Positions 1 through 11,400 of a stretch of DNA of 64,000 nucleotides are shown here, piece after piece. This DNA comes from Enoplolaimus lenunculus. Lineage: Eukaryota; Nematoda; Enoplea; Enoplida; Thoracostomopsidae. The position numbers were made by a program, and so were the translations under genes. Location of the stretch: the NCBI GenBank assembly GCA_030248215.1, contig JASANG010003384.1, positions 1 through 64,000 of the forward strand, written 5' to 3'. Below the pieces are notes generated by a model. The model had not been told where the DNA came from and searched no databases. It saw only the letters and a list, made by a program, of their open reading frames with translations. Each line of letters begins with the position of its first letter. The stretch's first letter is position 1.

Positions 1-384
1 CTAGCAAGGTGAGCTGGCTACCAGTCTTAATTAGTACGACCTTATTTTTTTCAGTCCGGTCACGCAGATTTCTACCCAAACGGTGGGTTGGATCAACCTG
101 GATGCTCGACAATTGGCAATATCGACGGTTGTTCCCACGACCGATCCCACGATTTGTTCATTGAAACCATAAAATCGTCAAAATGCGTTGGTGGGATGTT
201 TGATAATACAACTTGTACCACACCAAACGCCGTTATGGGGTACTCGTGGTCAGGCGAAAGGGGCACCTTCTACTTGGTAACCCAAGGGCACACCGATTAC
301 TGCATGGGTGAGGATGGCGTACGGTTTGTTGACCCGTCGCGGGATGAAATTGTAACTATTGCGAATTGTTCAATAATTACATGA
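1..384 (+). CDS. pancreatic-type (alpha/beta-hydrolase) lipase, C-terminal exons only
   Basis: Secreted triacylglycerol or phospholipid lipase of the pancreatic lipase family, seen only at its C-terminus. Exon 1-8 (partial) ends at a GT donor (9), a 46-nt intron ends in a T-run plus AG at 54, and the last exon is 55-384 with stop TGA at 382-384. The last exon begins SGHADFYPNGG, the conserved segment just after the catalytic Asp region. CSHDRS then matches the family's C-x-H-x-R-S block, whose His is the charge-relay histidine. The end is MGYSW, then GTFYLVTQ. The chain stops soon after, leaving no room for a PLAT/C2-like domain, as in insect and nematode neutral lipases rather than vertebrate pancreatic lipase. 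The nucleophile-elbow serine and Asp lie upstream of the window. Family is secure; substrate is not knowable from this piece. Confidence 0.88.
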
Positions 385-2424
385 GTAACATAAACCTATG
401 AGGAATCCACCCATGTAATGGCGAATCTTTAAAAAAAATTCTGAAGCCACTATATTGTAAAAAAAATCTTGCACCCGGTGACCGAGTTGCCAAACGCAAT
501 TTTAGTACTGAATCTTAACACAAAATTTTAGTTTTAAACCCCACTGGAGTCCTGGAGGCCTGTACGCCTTGGTGCCATTCAATGGACTTGGCACTTGTCC
601 TATGTATGACTCTAAGATTAGCATTGCTTTCATAGTGGAGTATGCCTTAGTTGTAAAAATAAGCCTGGATTTTATCAGCTACTTTTAGCTATGAATTAAG
701 CAATTATGGACACGGCAGGGCATACACCCCTATTTTGAGACCTTGCAAAAATAAGTCACGCCCCCGGCTGTCCAACCTTGCAATAAACAAAGGTTCCCTC
801 AGTATATATATACTTTAAATCCTGTATAAATTTTTATCAGCAGTTGTGGATTCGTTTAATTGAACTGCAGATGTACATACGAAACCGTTAATTATTTAAA
901 ATTTAGAAGCCCAGATTTAATACTCAATGATTTTTGCAGAACAACACTTTCAAATTAATATTTTTCAAATTTTGTAAGAGCGACCAACAAAGCATTTTTG
1001 AAATTAATTCTGGCCCATGTTAAGTATAGGGTATAAGAGCACTTGGGGAGAGGTAACCTGTGGAATTAAACACCCGGACGTTTCGGTATAGGTCTAAGCT
1101 AAAAATAGGCATATATTTAGACTTACGCTTAGGTATTAGTTTACGTTTAGGCTTAAGCGAGTGCTTAGTTGATAGGCCTTTAATTTAACATGAACTCATG
1201 TTGTTAAACCTTGGTTCGAAATTGAGACGAAAAAACGTTTGACGAAATTAAAGTTGAGTCTATGGTACGGCCTGCTCGTCCGTTCGGGTTAATAAGAGTT
1301 CCGCCGTCTGTAATTCCTATTTAATTAGCAGTGTACTGTAGTGAGCCGAATAAGAGGGGAGCTGATATTTATTTGGCCTCTCCAGAGGGTACCTCTCCTG
1401 TTACTCGGTTACGGTGTGTTATATGTTTTTAATCGACGCTCCGCGACCCTTTGTTACTGATGTATCTGGTACTGCAAATATCCGTTGAATTAAACGTTCG
1501 TCTTGTATCGAAAGCTTGAGCGATATTGCAAGGTTATATTTACGAATGTACTTTCAAAACTTACGTATGCTATAAGGTCGCGAACTCAACTTTATTTTAT
1601 ACGACTGCGGACTCCTGTTGATTGTGACTAAATATGGGAATCCCTTCTTATTACCCCCTCTTATGCGGGAGACTACAGCAGCAAAGCTAGGGTCAGAGGA
1701 ACTCGGAACCTTCAACGTCAAACCATGTTTAAGTAGAGATCATTTCTTTATTTAATACTGGGTAAAAAATTTGCTAATTTTGGTAATAAATATTTCCCAA
1801 TGCTGTCGTTCTGGAAAAGGCTTGCTTGGCAAAACATCTGGTCAGGTATTTTAATATTAATATACCTTCCCTTTAATACGGAGCGCTTAAAAAGCCAAAT
1901 TATCTTCAGGACGCTTAAATCTAAAGTTTTTGATTTTGTGGAGTGGCCCAAAAGTTGCAACCAGGCCATCGGCCAGTTATCTGGCACGCTATGTCGCCGA
2001 TTCATGCCGGGTAATAAAAAATTTCTGAAACAATCGAAATTTTCACATACAACATTTTCATTTATATACTGTAGTGACCCAAATAAGTACGGGTAGGTAA
2101 TAAATAACACTCCGTGGTCCTTAAATTGGTTCTGAATCAATACCACTTCAATTTCCTAATTAAAGTCATAGCGTCCAAAATTATTAAGTTACCTATATTC
2201 ACAGCAGCGTATTCAATTCTTAAAAGTGCTTTCCTAAAAACTAACGAATTTAAACCATAGAAAATGTTTGGCATAATATAAAAAGTTATGTCTTCGAAAA
2301 TAAATGGAACTGGATTGAAAAATAGATAACAATCTGGATTCGAATAATGACGGGGGTACCCTCGTTCCTACCCGTTTTCAATTCGGCTCACTGTCGTAAG
2401 CAACACCAGTTAGTAACTGCAATA
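385..2424. other. convergent intergenic region, no gene recognised
   Basis: This spacer lies between the 3' ends of the lipase (+) and the channel gene (-). It holds one TIR element (1334-1680), a loose stretch of TTAGGC-like and TTAGCC-like hexamers around 1095-1160, and a truncated piece of the same TIR family near 2066-2128. Overlapping open frames of 98 and 132 codons at about 1748-2146 have no splice context and match no family I know; they partly cover the repeat fragment and I treat them as chance. Confidence 0.6.
1334..1680 (+). mobile_element. MITE family A, copy 1 (ACCCGAATAAGAG termini)
   Basis: The non-autonomous element starts TACTGTAGTGAGCCGAATAAG and ends in the inverse form near TACAGCA. 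The interior shares long blocks with copies at 4275-4514, 22519-22900 and 37378-37786, for example a conserved CTCCAGAGGGTACC block and ATCCGTTGAATTAAAC. Termini begin with TA followed by CTGTA, consistent with a TA-targeting (Tc1/mariner or pogo-like) element. No coding capacity. Confidence 0.75.
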
Positions 2425-5400
2425 TCAAAGCTTGCTAACCCATTCCTTTCGCGAGCGTTTTCGTTTTTTCTCTCTCATCTCTGCTTCTTTGTGTTGCTTG
2501 TTTTCTTCGCCAAAGTTCGCTACCGCAACCAAACTCGCAGGATACCAAGTTTTACGTCTAGCTAAAGAATACGATGCAAGCAGCTGGTCCAGTTTATCCA
2601 GCCTAGCAGTGGTTGAGTTAATATCCCATGCCATTCCAACTACCATTGCACTCAACTTGTGGATCAGCGTTTCCACTTTGAATTCTAGCTCGCGAACTCG
2701 TTTTGCTCGATCTTCACGTTGTTGTGGAGTTTCGATGCTTTTCACATCAAGCATTCCGTCTTTGAGCAAGAGTTGTCGGCCTTTTTCCATCATCGTCTAT
2801 ACAAAAACTTGCAAAAGATTAACAGAAATTATCGTAAACTTTGCGGAATATAGCTATATTTTTACAAGTTTGTCGTGTTCTGAAATAATAAGCCAAACTA
2901 AGCTAACCTTCATATGGTCAACAACGAGTAAGCTTCAGACACACGCAAACAGAGTTGTTCGGGTGTCGGTGTACACCAAGAGAAAAATATTCGGGTTGGA
3001 ATTTATTAAATTTTTTGATGTAACAAAAGTTGCGTTGGCTTTTCGTTCGCTTCGTTTGCGAGGTTTATTTGGAACTACTTTGCCTTTTTTTGACTGTTGG
3101 TCCTGCCAAAAATTGCATTCCGTTCCTGACCGGCCCCAATCACAAAACTTCAAAGACACATCCGTCTTAACGTTTAAGCTGTTGCGCTTCTATTTGACAC
3201 TGCTAGAGAATTCGTTCCTGCGCGTCATTTGGTAAAAACTAAACATCTGTCTAATTTTATGAATAAAAGTCGAGATAAATATGCGTTCGGAACCAACAGT
3301 TGTACATAAAATAGACCATATACTGGGCACCAGTTCCTACTCTTCCTTTTCACTATTTTGAAGGCTTAACCTTTTCGTCTGTGGCGTATATTAAAGTTTA
3401 TACTATGACTATAGTCACCTGATATGCCTTTAAGGCATGCAAATATTGACGCATGTACCAAGGGTTAAAAAACCCCGAACTTAAAGGGTCGTATAGCAAT
3501 TTTTTGCTTTTCGCAACGTTCGCTTACAAACCACATATATATACTGCAAAAAATGGTGAGTCAAATTGACTCTCTCCGAACTAGGCTCTACGGGACTACA
3601 CAAACTGAGCCAAATTCGACTCCAATAGAATCAAATTTGACTCGCTAAATCGCCCGTTTGACTCTGGCTTAGTCGAATTTTGACTCAGTTTGTGTAGTCC
3701 CGTAGAGCCTGTTTCGGAGGGAGTCAATTTGACTCACCATTTTTTGCAGTGCATATTTGTTTGTTGAAGTTAATATTAATCACTTCCAAAATAGAACCTA
3801 TGCTTTTATATCTGTTTGGCATAATAAAATTCACCGTTCACCTCGCGGGCTTTCGGAAAATTTTCAATCGCTTGCCATAAATCGTGTTTCGACAGCGAAA
3901 ACAGATACGAGTATCCTTTTGACTTGACCGCAGCACTGCGTCGATTGTTCGATATCATTCCAGGGATTTTAAGCAACGACAGCTCACCGAACGCGGATCC
4001 AGCTAAAAACTGTGCTCTTGAACAAATCGGCAAATATAAACGATGTAAGGGCTCGCAGCACCGTTTTTATGCGGGACTGCCGTGGATGAAGCTTAAGCTT
4101 TAGACTAGTATGTTTTTGCTTAGACTTAGGCTTAGGCTTTGGTTTAGTGTTCAGCTCGTTCTTACGGTTAGGCTTAGGCTTAGGCTTAGGCTTAGTCTTA
4201 GGAATATGCTTATACTGCTGTTACGTCCCTGTTCTATACATTGGCCAAAAAATTTATACATTAAGCAATTGTACTACTGTATCAACCCGAATAAGAGGGG
4301 GTAATAATAGGGGAGTCCCCATTTTGAGTCTAAAATAATAGGTGTCCGTATGCCTAATAAGAGTCAATAAGCGGATAGAGTACCTAAACCCCAATTAGAG
4401 TCCATAAATGTGAACGAAGAACGGCGGAGGGCAGGCTAAAAATAAATAACTGTCCGTCACCGAATAACAGCAGGATTCCCTCTGGAGGAACCAAATAAAT
4501 ATCTAACTACAGTATTTAATGGTTAAGTACATGCTAAACGGGAAGCTTACTTCGATTGTGTGTTTTGCAATGGTCCAAAACAAAGTTAAATTATAAGAAA
4601 ACATTTCAGTATAAATTATACCTTAGGTTAACAGCTAATCTAAAACCACGCCTAAACCCAAGACTAAGCATTCGCAATCAACAAAACCAACCGCATCTCG
4701 ACAGGCGTGTAGCATGAACAGTAACTTACCTCCTAACGTTACCATAACGTTGCCATGAACGCCAATGACATCAAGTTTTCCACTTTTGATGATAAACATT
4801 TCTTTGCCAACGTCACCTGAAACAATTAAATTATATCTACCGGATCTGTCCCGGTGGATACGGATGAAGTTCAACCAGCCTTATAAGAAACTTGTTTTAT
4901 AAACGTTACGAAGTGTAGAACCGTGGCCAGCCCGCAATGGCGTACCGAGAAATATGGATTGTAGGGACCCGTATCCTTCCAGGTCCGTATCTTGGGTTTC
5001 TATCTAAAAGTGAGCTTAGAATTCTATAGCAGTCGCGTTTTTAAGTTTAACACGAGTTTAAAGTAAACTTATTTTTAGTTTAAGCAAAAAGTGCAGCCCA
5101 AAAATTACGTGTATCCAAGAGTTCGTTAAGTTTTGCTTAAAGTGAAAATATCTAAGATTTTAAATGAGTCTAAGCGCAAACCTACCTGTTAGTTTAGTTC
5201 ATCTTGAAAATTAGTTTAATACTGCTGGATTACCTTAAGCTTAAATCACGTTAGTTTAAGCTTTTACAGAGTACCCTACAAAATATATACTTTTCGTTTT
5301 TTCTCGAAAAGGTGTCAAAATGGTTAATATATCGAAAAAATTTATCAATAGTTACCAATTTTAAACAAATACTCGTCAGGATTAAACATCACAAGCTTCA

Positions 5401-8400
5401 GGCGGTTAACCAAAGCAATCAGTAGACGCGGCTCGCAATCTTGAAATATTTTCACCTTGCGTAACGTTTTTAAATGTGCGTTCATATTGATTTCAGCTTG
5501 AAGCTTTTCAGGTAACATTGATAGCGGATTGTCGTATTCAGCGTGTGCTAAAACCCAAACAAATGGTGTATAAATACCTAAATCACAAAACATAAACCAC
5601 AAGCCTAAGCCTTTGCAAGATAGCTTGGTTCACAAACTCATTCACATTGTGGCTTAATCTTCGACTATAAAACAACTCAAGACTATTAAGAGCTAAGAGG
5701 GCAGTTCATACTTATATTTTGAATGTTATGAATCTAACACTGTTTGGCCTTAGTATGTTTTGTGTTGGTTTGGGTTTAACTGTGGGTATAGAGTGTTTTA
5801 TCTCGTGGTGATTAACCGAAACTGAGTAATTTTACCACGTGAACTCGACAGCACTTCTACTCATTAACTCGTTCTTAGCAAAGCTAAATTTAGATGTTAG
5901 TTAACTTGTCATAAGCTACTGTAGCTTTTATGACCAAGCTATCATTTAAGTAATTTCCGCTAAGCTTAGAAACTTTAAGATATTGTCGACATTTGTTTAA
6001 GTTTCACTAAGACTAGCTAATATGTTAAATTGCCTACAGAGGTTACACATGGTGACGGAGTCAGAAACGCCTGGGAGACGGAGTCACGGAGTATGTGCAA
6101 GCTGTAGAAACTGCGATCCGCTGTAATAGTTCTGAGGGTTGTTCGCAGTGCCCGAAGTAGCCGAAATATACCTATGGGCCAGTCTCGTCTTCGTTGCACT
6201 CGTATCTGGACCTGCCGAAATCTTACCCGGCAGCCCCGTCTTTGTCGTTCAGAGCGTTGATCCTGTGTTTTTGGTTGGTGATTAGCTACACCCACCGCCT
6301 GATGCCAGCGTTGCGGGTGTACTCAGGCGAAGCTTCCTTGAAAGGCAGCTGAATAGTAGCTAACAACTCCAAAGCGTTCAACACTTCAGAGCTGTTTCTG
6401 GCAATTATTGGTATCTGGAGCGGAAACTTCTCAACCGACCCTATTTGCTGGGGGTTCTCGGCCAGTTTTCTAGGTACTTAGGTCTACGGGTCTAGGGTGG
6501 GTGGTCCATCTCTATTATATGCCCGTAAATCTTTGCCAACTGCGTATCTACAGGCAAGGCGACGAACCAACAAAATCGTCTCAGAATGACACCTGGCGGT
6601 CCTGCCTTGAGCTCGAAATCTCTCGTTCAGATCTAATTGAAACAAATCGAGTTATACGTGCCGAGGCTAGGCGGCTATAAACCTATAATCTTATAAATCC
6701 AACACGCATAGATATTGTTAATTTCAAGTTAAACCATACGGGGATTTCACACCATTCATAATTCCGTGAGACCGAAACATTTTCACGGGAATTTAGCAAA
6801 AATTGTACTGGATGACTTGACCAGCTCACCAACCCCTCGCAACTCACGCAACCTGTGACGAGTTTAAAACCACTACACTGGTGCGCTTCCATCTGCATTT
6901 CTTACGTGTGGTATGATTTTCGCCCCAATAATGTTCAAACCAAGTATTAATACGATTCTGAAGGGCGTCCGATATGCAATGCCGTCGCATATACTCGTTC
7001 ACTGCGTTGCCCCATAATTGAAATTCGGTTCGCGACGCGTTATAGTTTGCAATTAACGTTGCTACGTTACCGACAATTGTTGCAAAGACAACAATTCCAA
7101 ATAACAAATTGCCAACAACAAACAAGTATTCAGGAATCCGAGTCCCAGGTCGGGTTTCGCCAATGGTTGACAGTTGCATCGCGGTCCAGTAGAATGACGC
7201 AATGTAGCGTTCTGTAATACACACGAACACACAGCATACTTCAATCATACACCGAAGTCCGTCCTCCGACATAAAGTATGAAGTAATAACATTGGCTACG
7301 GTTTTAATCGTTTAGACTGATGCTTAGGCATAGGCGTTGACTCAGTTTCTTCTCATATAAACAATTGGTGTTTACCTACTATGCTTATAGTTTAACCTGA
7401 AACCTAATAATAAGGATAATATAAGCCTAAGTCTGAACATAAGCTTAATCCTAAATCTAAGCCTAGCGTAAGCGTGAGCTATCCAGTGTATTAATAGTCT
7501 CCCAGTCTCCAATGGACGTGTCGCTTCCTTGACGTGGACCTCTTGTATTATTTTCTTCCTGTACTCCTCAAAACGGTCGGTCGAAAGAAAGTTGTTTTAA
7601 GTGTGGTTTACCATTTGAACCTTGTTCGTGTATTGGTGTCTTTAAAGCTGAATACTTCGGCATTAAGGTTTTGCAAATCAATAGAAGTTGAAACAAAGAA
7701 TATAAAGCTTTAGAATTTGAATATATATAATTGTGCAATTGTTCTGCGAAAAACATATGCTCAAAATGGACTTGACCCAGCATCTAAACTACGGGCCCGA
7801 GAGTTTTTGGCGTCATGTTTAAAATAGAACGATTTGGAGTTTTGTACACGTTATTTAATGCTAAGATAGAAGCATGCAGTTGTTGAAACCCAAGATATCA
7901 ACAGTCCCTGCGTTTTTCATTGTTAACTATTCCATTTACTTGCCATCCCAGGATGTTCTTGAACGCTTAGAACCCATTCATCGGAGTCAAACCCAATTGC
8001 TTTACTGGCCAAATAATAAAGACACGTATTCCAATGCATAATAATAATTAAGTACAGCCCGTAAGTTGACAACAGCGTCAGTGTCGGGTACAAGCTAACG
8101 TGCCAACTCCGATCTAAAAATTCAGTGACTCTTCCAAACCGAATTAGCCGATTTAAACGAAACCAGAGCCGGTTTGAACCAAGAAACAACCAGGTCACGT
8201 AGTCCAGTGGGATTAGGCTGACCGTATCGAGCGCAAATATCCTACTGGATAAGTAGGCCAAGCTTGTACGAGTTTTGTCGGTTGTCAAAATGCCGTTGTT
8301 AAGGAATCCTGAAGTAAGTTAAGATTTGATTATGTAAATATTTTTACATATATACATATATACATATTTATTATATATCTATATATAGCTAAAAGGAAGC

Positions 8401-11400
8401 TGATCTACTATCTAATTGTAGGGATACCACTGGATCCGTGACTCCGCTGAGTTGAAATTTTCTGGGGAAACCCGAGAGACGCGAAATTTGAGCGTGTCGG
8501 GTTGGAAAACCACTGGTGGAAATGTTTTTGGAGCCGTAGCGGGGTATTCACCTGGGGGATCCAAGTGTGTGACCCCTGGGTGTAGTACTCCGTAGGCGTG
8601 AGATTTGGTGGTTTCAAATTTGAGATCTAGGGGTCTGAAGGGAGAGCGCAGGTGAGTAAAACTAGCGGAAAAAGTTGATTTGAACTTGATTTGAGTGTTT
8701 TTGAGCCCGGGGCGGTCTTTTCTGTCTTTTGCCGGCTTGTGTAGTCTCTTATGGGTTATATCGAAATTAAGATTTTTGAAATTTTGAACTTTACGGTTAG
8801 AATTGGCGGTGTTGATGTTTAGTACGGCGAAATTTGGCGGTAAGCTTTTGAATAACGCGTAGTTGAAGTCAAGTGTGCATTCGTCATAGTATCTGAAGGT
8901 TATTATATGTTATTTAGTTTATTTGACCTTGTTCGATACTTGTTTTGCAAATTTAGATGGTTTTGAGTTTAAATTTGGCGGTTAGATTTGTGTCGTAGTC
9001 ATTTTAGTTTTCTGACGGTTAGAATAAGTTGTTATAGTTTTCTTAATGTGGATGTACGAGGAATTCTCTAAAATTTTGGGATGAATTGGCCAGAATTTGG
9101 TGGAATTGTGATCAAGTTTAATTCCGAGTTATGTTGAATAAAGTTAGCTAGCTAGGAGTTGTGTGAGTTTTGCTTGGCTTACAAAATTTTGTGGTGTTTT
9201 TAACATGAAACAACGTTCTTTTTGGCCATATGTTGCAGTTTATTGGTTGATTTTGAAAATTCTAATGGAGGAATATCTAGTTTTTGTAACTTACTGCTGT
9301 TAAGCAAATGTGGAGTTTGAAGGTTGATTTGGTTTTCATGGTGAACTAGTAGTTTATGTTTTCTTTTGGTGAAAATTAGCGCTCGTACCGGGGTGGCCGG
9401 TACAAGCGCCGTACGGGCTGTTCCGGTACGGGTGGCTGTACGCAGTTTTCTGATCTAAATTTCTTGATGAGTATATCAAGGTGAAAAATTATTTGTAAAC
9501 GCGATTACGAGTTGGGTTAGACCCCGGTTGAGTCTAGCTCGACTCAACCGTGGTTTTAACCCAATTGCATTCAGGTTCACTGTAAAATAAAAATATACGA
9601 TTACGCATTTAACCGTGTGCATTAATCCGGCTGATGCAATTTACCTGTTAGCAACGTCGAAACCGTTCACGTTTTCATTTCAAACAACGAAACTAACAAA
9701 CTTGGCTCAAACATGGACCAAAATGCTCGGGATAGCCCGCCGCGAACTCCTCCACCGACGAAGTCGGCGTCCTCAACGTCGGAAACAATCCCCATGTCAC
9801 CTCGAACGTCGGCCCGGTTGAATCCGCTCGCGGAAGAGTTTCGTCCGGCAACACCGGAAGGGGGCCGGTGGGCGGCAAGTCCACCGGCTCGGGAAGAAGT
9901 AGCAGCATGGGAAACCACGCTACGGCAAGAAGCGGAAAAGCTAATGAGCCATGTTTGGGTTAAATTTGTAGGCGAAAACGAGGTGCTAAGTTTTGCTAAG
10001 TCCTTCATGTATGCTTGATATGAATATGTAACGGATAACGTATAAAGTGTTAGTGAGTTATAACTTCATAATAAACTATAGGTGTCCGATTTGATAAGGG
10101 ATGCTAGCCCCTATGATTTCTGGGTTGTTTGGAAATTCTGTTTCAGTACTGACTCTGAGATTGGTGTTTTTACCGAATTATAGCGCTATTGTTTTCGTTG
10201 GATTCCCGCAGGACGGGAATATTTTCGTTATTTCGGACTCGGACTTGCGCGGGTCGCTACCGAGCAAGTCTGAGTCGGAATTTGTTATCGTGTCCGGACC
10301 GGAGATGGATATTTTTCTTTTTCCTTTTTCATTTTTCTTTTCCCGGGTGATTTTTGAGCGCTGAGTATTGAATGATTATTGCTGATAGTAAAAATTTCTA
10401 CAGCCTTAGAAATAGGCGGTGCGGGTCCCCATTTTTCTTTTTCCTTTTTGACCAACTCCTTTTTACCAAGAATTTATTTTTCCCCGCACTCCGAATTTTG
10501 CCTGCCCACTGGATGGTCAATGTAATTTTGCCGCGGTGGTCAGAAAGTTTATCTGGGGGCAGGAATGCGCGAGGATAAGAGTCTCCTAGCCCCAAATTTT
10601 TTTCGGGATAATCGGTGTTTCGGAAGCGTTTGCCGGCTCGCAGCCGGCGAGGAATTTTTATCGTACGGAATTGCGCGCGACATTTTATTCAACGATCCGG
10701 TAGCGATAAGTGTTTGCGTTCAGATGGTGTATACATTGCGAGCCCGAGATGGGAAACCCATCCCGAACGTGATCGGGCGCAGTAGCATAACTAGACCTAG
10801 TAGCCAACCTCGATCAAACCATAAGGAGTACCCGCCAAGGATGGGTGGCAAGAACTTTCGATCCAGGGTAACCTACCTTATACTAATGAGTAATTTATAA
10901 ACCTGGCGTGGAAAACGTATTATCAACCATCATATCACTAGACAGTGCCTCTATAAGTCCGAAGTCAAACGGTGTGCGCGTACGAACGCAATGCAACTAG
11001 CCGCCACAGGTCTATCCCTGAAAAACTATAACCACACTTGTTAATCACGCGCGTTTTCCGCGTGCGTTTTGTAATTTTCTGGTTTGCTTACCTTTACCGT
11101 ATCCGGTTGGACATGAGCCTTGAATACAAACATGTGGATTTTAACTTTGAACGGGACCTCGAATACAAAAATCTGGATTTCATTGGGCACATTGCGCGAA
11201 AAAACACCCTGTTAAGATTCAGAGGCACGCGCTTTGTGCAGTGAAATCTGTACAATCAAGTAGGAATGGAGGCCCAGATGTTACACATCGATTTTTGAGT
11301 GATATCTCAATATGATACTTCAATTCTGTCAAACATTCAAACAGATTTAATTGTATCGCTTGTGAGCGGCGGATCGAAAAATTGCTGACGAGGCGACCAC

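Noticed and set aside
1748-2146. Overlapping open frames of 98 and 132 codons on opposite strands
   Set aside because: No splice context, no recognisable motif, and one end overlaps a MITE fragment.
2432-3235. 267-codon plus-strand open frame
   Set aside because: It is the antisense shadow of the last channel exon plus intron sequence; codon pattern and family match belong to the minus strand.
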